64,000 bases of DNA from an uncultured Thermanaerothrix sp. (GTDB lineage: Bacteria; Chloroflexota; Anaerolineae; Anaerolineales; Anaerolineaceae), in assembly GCF_938028735.1 (NCBI RefSeq), contig NZ_CALIMF010000012.1, forward strand, positions 184,760 through 248,759. The letters run 5' to 3'. Of this stretch, positions 63,796 through 64,000 are shown one piece after another. Below the pieces are notes generated by a model. That model did not search any database and was not told where the DNA came from. It saw nothing but the letters and a program-made list of their open reading frames with translations. The position numbers and the translations under genes were made by a program. The number at the start of each line of letters is the position of its first letter. Within the stretch, counting starts at the first letter, position 1.

Positions 63796-64000
63796 ATGGT
63801 TGCGCTTCCCACCCTAATCCCCCTCTCCGAAGCCGCCCGCAAGTACGGGCTGGAGGAAGACCGCTTGCGCGCCTTGGTGGAGAAAGGTAGAATCAGGGCA
63901 GGAATTCTCCCCGGTTCGGATGAGGTGCTCGTGAGCGAGGAGGAGGTCAGAGGCGAAGCGATCCAGGAAAAAGGTCTCCGCAAAGAGGATTTGCCGGAGT
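63796..64000 (+). CDS. Helix-turn-helix-like protein, N-terminal part (3' partial)
   Basis: An open frame from ATG 63796 to the window end (68 residues), not closed inside the window. It begins MVALPTLIPLSEAARKYGLE, where LSEAARKYGLEEDRLRALVE looks like an excisionase- or MerR-type helix-turn-helix, followed by GRIRAGILPGSDEVLVSEEE. AGGAAG lies about 8 bases upstream of the ATG. It could be a DNA-binding protein; the rest of the gene lies outside the window. Its position just past a tRNA gene is one where integrated elements are often found, but no attachment repeat could be checked. Confidence 0.6.
   Translation, partial: MVALPTLIPLSEAARKYGLEEDRLRALVEKGRIRAGILPGSDEVLVSEEEVRGEAIQEKGLRKEDLPE

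Noticed and set aside
63675..63983. A 102-codon minus-strand frame ending in tRNA-Asn
   Set aside because: It covers the tRNA and the antisense of the partial helix-turn-helix gene; low-complexity Ser/Pro/Arg content.
1..64000. CRISPR array, prophage, insertion sequence or defence island
   Set aside because: No regularly spaced repeats, transposase, integrase, capsid, terminase, nuclease-helicase or toxin-antitoxin genes were seen.

Overview
The window reads as a chromosomal segment of an anaerobic, probably thermophilic bacterium, most likely a Chloroflexota (Anaerolineae-like) relative. This placement is an inference from the gene mix: a cytosolic PDO-type disulfide oxidoreductase with two CXXC sites, many Thr/Pro-linker lipoproteins, an FHA membrane protein, a BMP-type nucleoside ABC system, SelB, PPDK and orphan complex-I-like membrane subunits. 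Coding density is high and gene borders often overlap by 4 bases (ATGA). I saw no insertion sequence, prophage or CRISPR array.

Layout. 1-6273 (+): a catabolic operon of two nucleoside hydrolases, one ordinary PfkB kinase, two PfkB relatives with GAGN in place of GAGD, a SIS-domain protein and a BtpA/SgcQ-family protein. 6343-12575 (-): OsmC, PDO, a zinc ribbon, anti-sigma and ECF sigma factor, TsaD, a five-haem lipoprotein, RsfS (probably from a CTG start) and a 2'-5' RNA ligase. 12741-12918: a probable 6S RNA with its own promoter. 13012-21792: FHA protein, AI-2E-family permease, QueG, three envelope proteins (Ig-like lipoprotein, M23 peptidase, TolB-like propeller) and an MFS carrier. 21996-27220: UvrA, then two nucleotide-sugar enzymes.

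27429-44422 (+) is the metabolic core: FolD, 8-oxoguanine-deaminase/SsnA-type amidohydrolase, adenine deaminase, a GntR/UTRA regulator, two different carbamoyltransferases (one ATCase-like, one knotted YgeW-like), carbamate kinase, a complete nucleoside/purine ABC importer, a threonine-synthase-like PLP enzyme, a glycosyltransferase and a TrpB-like PLP enzyme, closed by a strong terminator. The likely logic is import of nucleosides or purines, deamination, breakdown to ureido compounds, carbamoyl transfer to phosphate and ATP formation by carbamate kinase. It resembles the ygeW/ssnA/yqeA anaerobic purine clusters but is organised differently. The nucleoside hydrolases at the left end, Hpt at 47.1 kb and a dihydropyrimidinase-family protein at 56.5 kb fit the same nucleobase theme.

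44536-60497 (mostly -): a small zinc ribbon protein, alpha/beta hydrolase, CCA-adding enzyme, Hpt, thymidine kinase, and L21-L27-L31 ribosomal genes. The L31 protein carries an extra C-terminal domain resembling the RNA polymerase alpha CTD. Then come SelB, a coiled-coil protein, three antiporter-like membrane subunits with the dihydropyrimidinase, 6-phosphogluconate dehydrogenase with a partner of unknown function, and a response regulator. 60761-64000 (+): PPDK, tRNA-Asn and the beginning of a helix-turn-helix-like gene cut by the window end.
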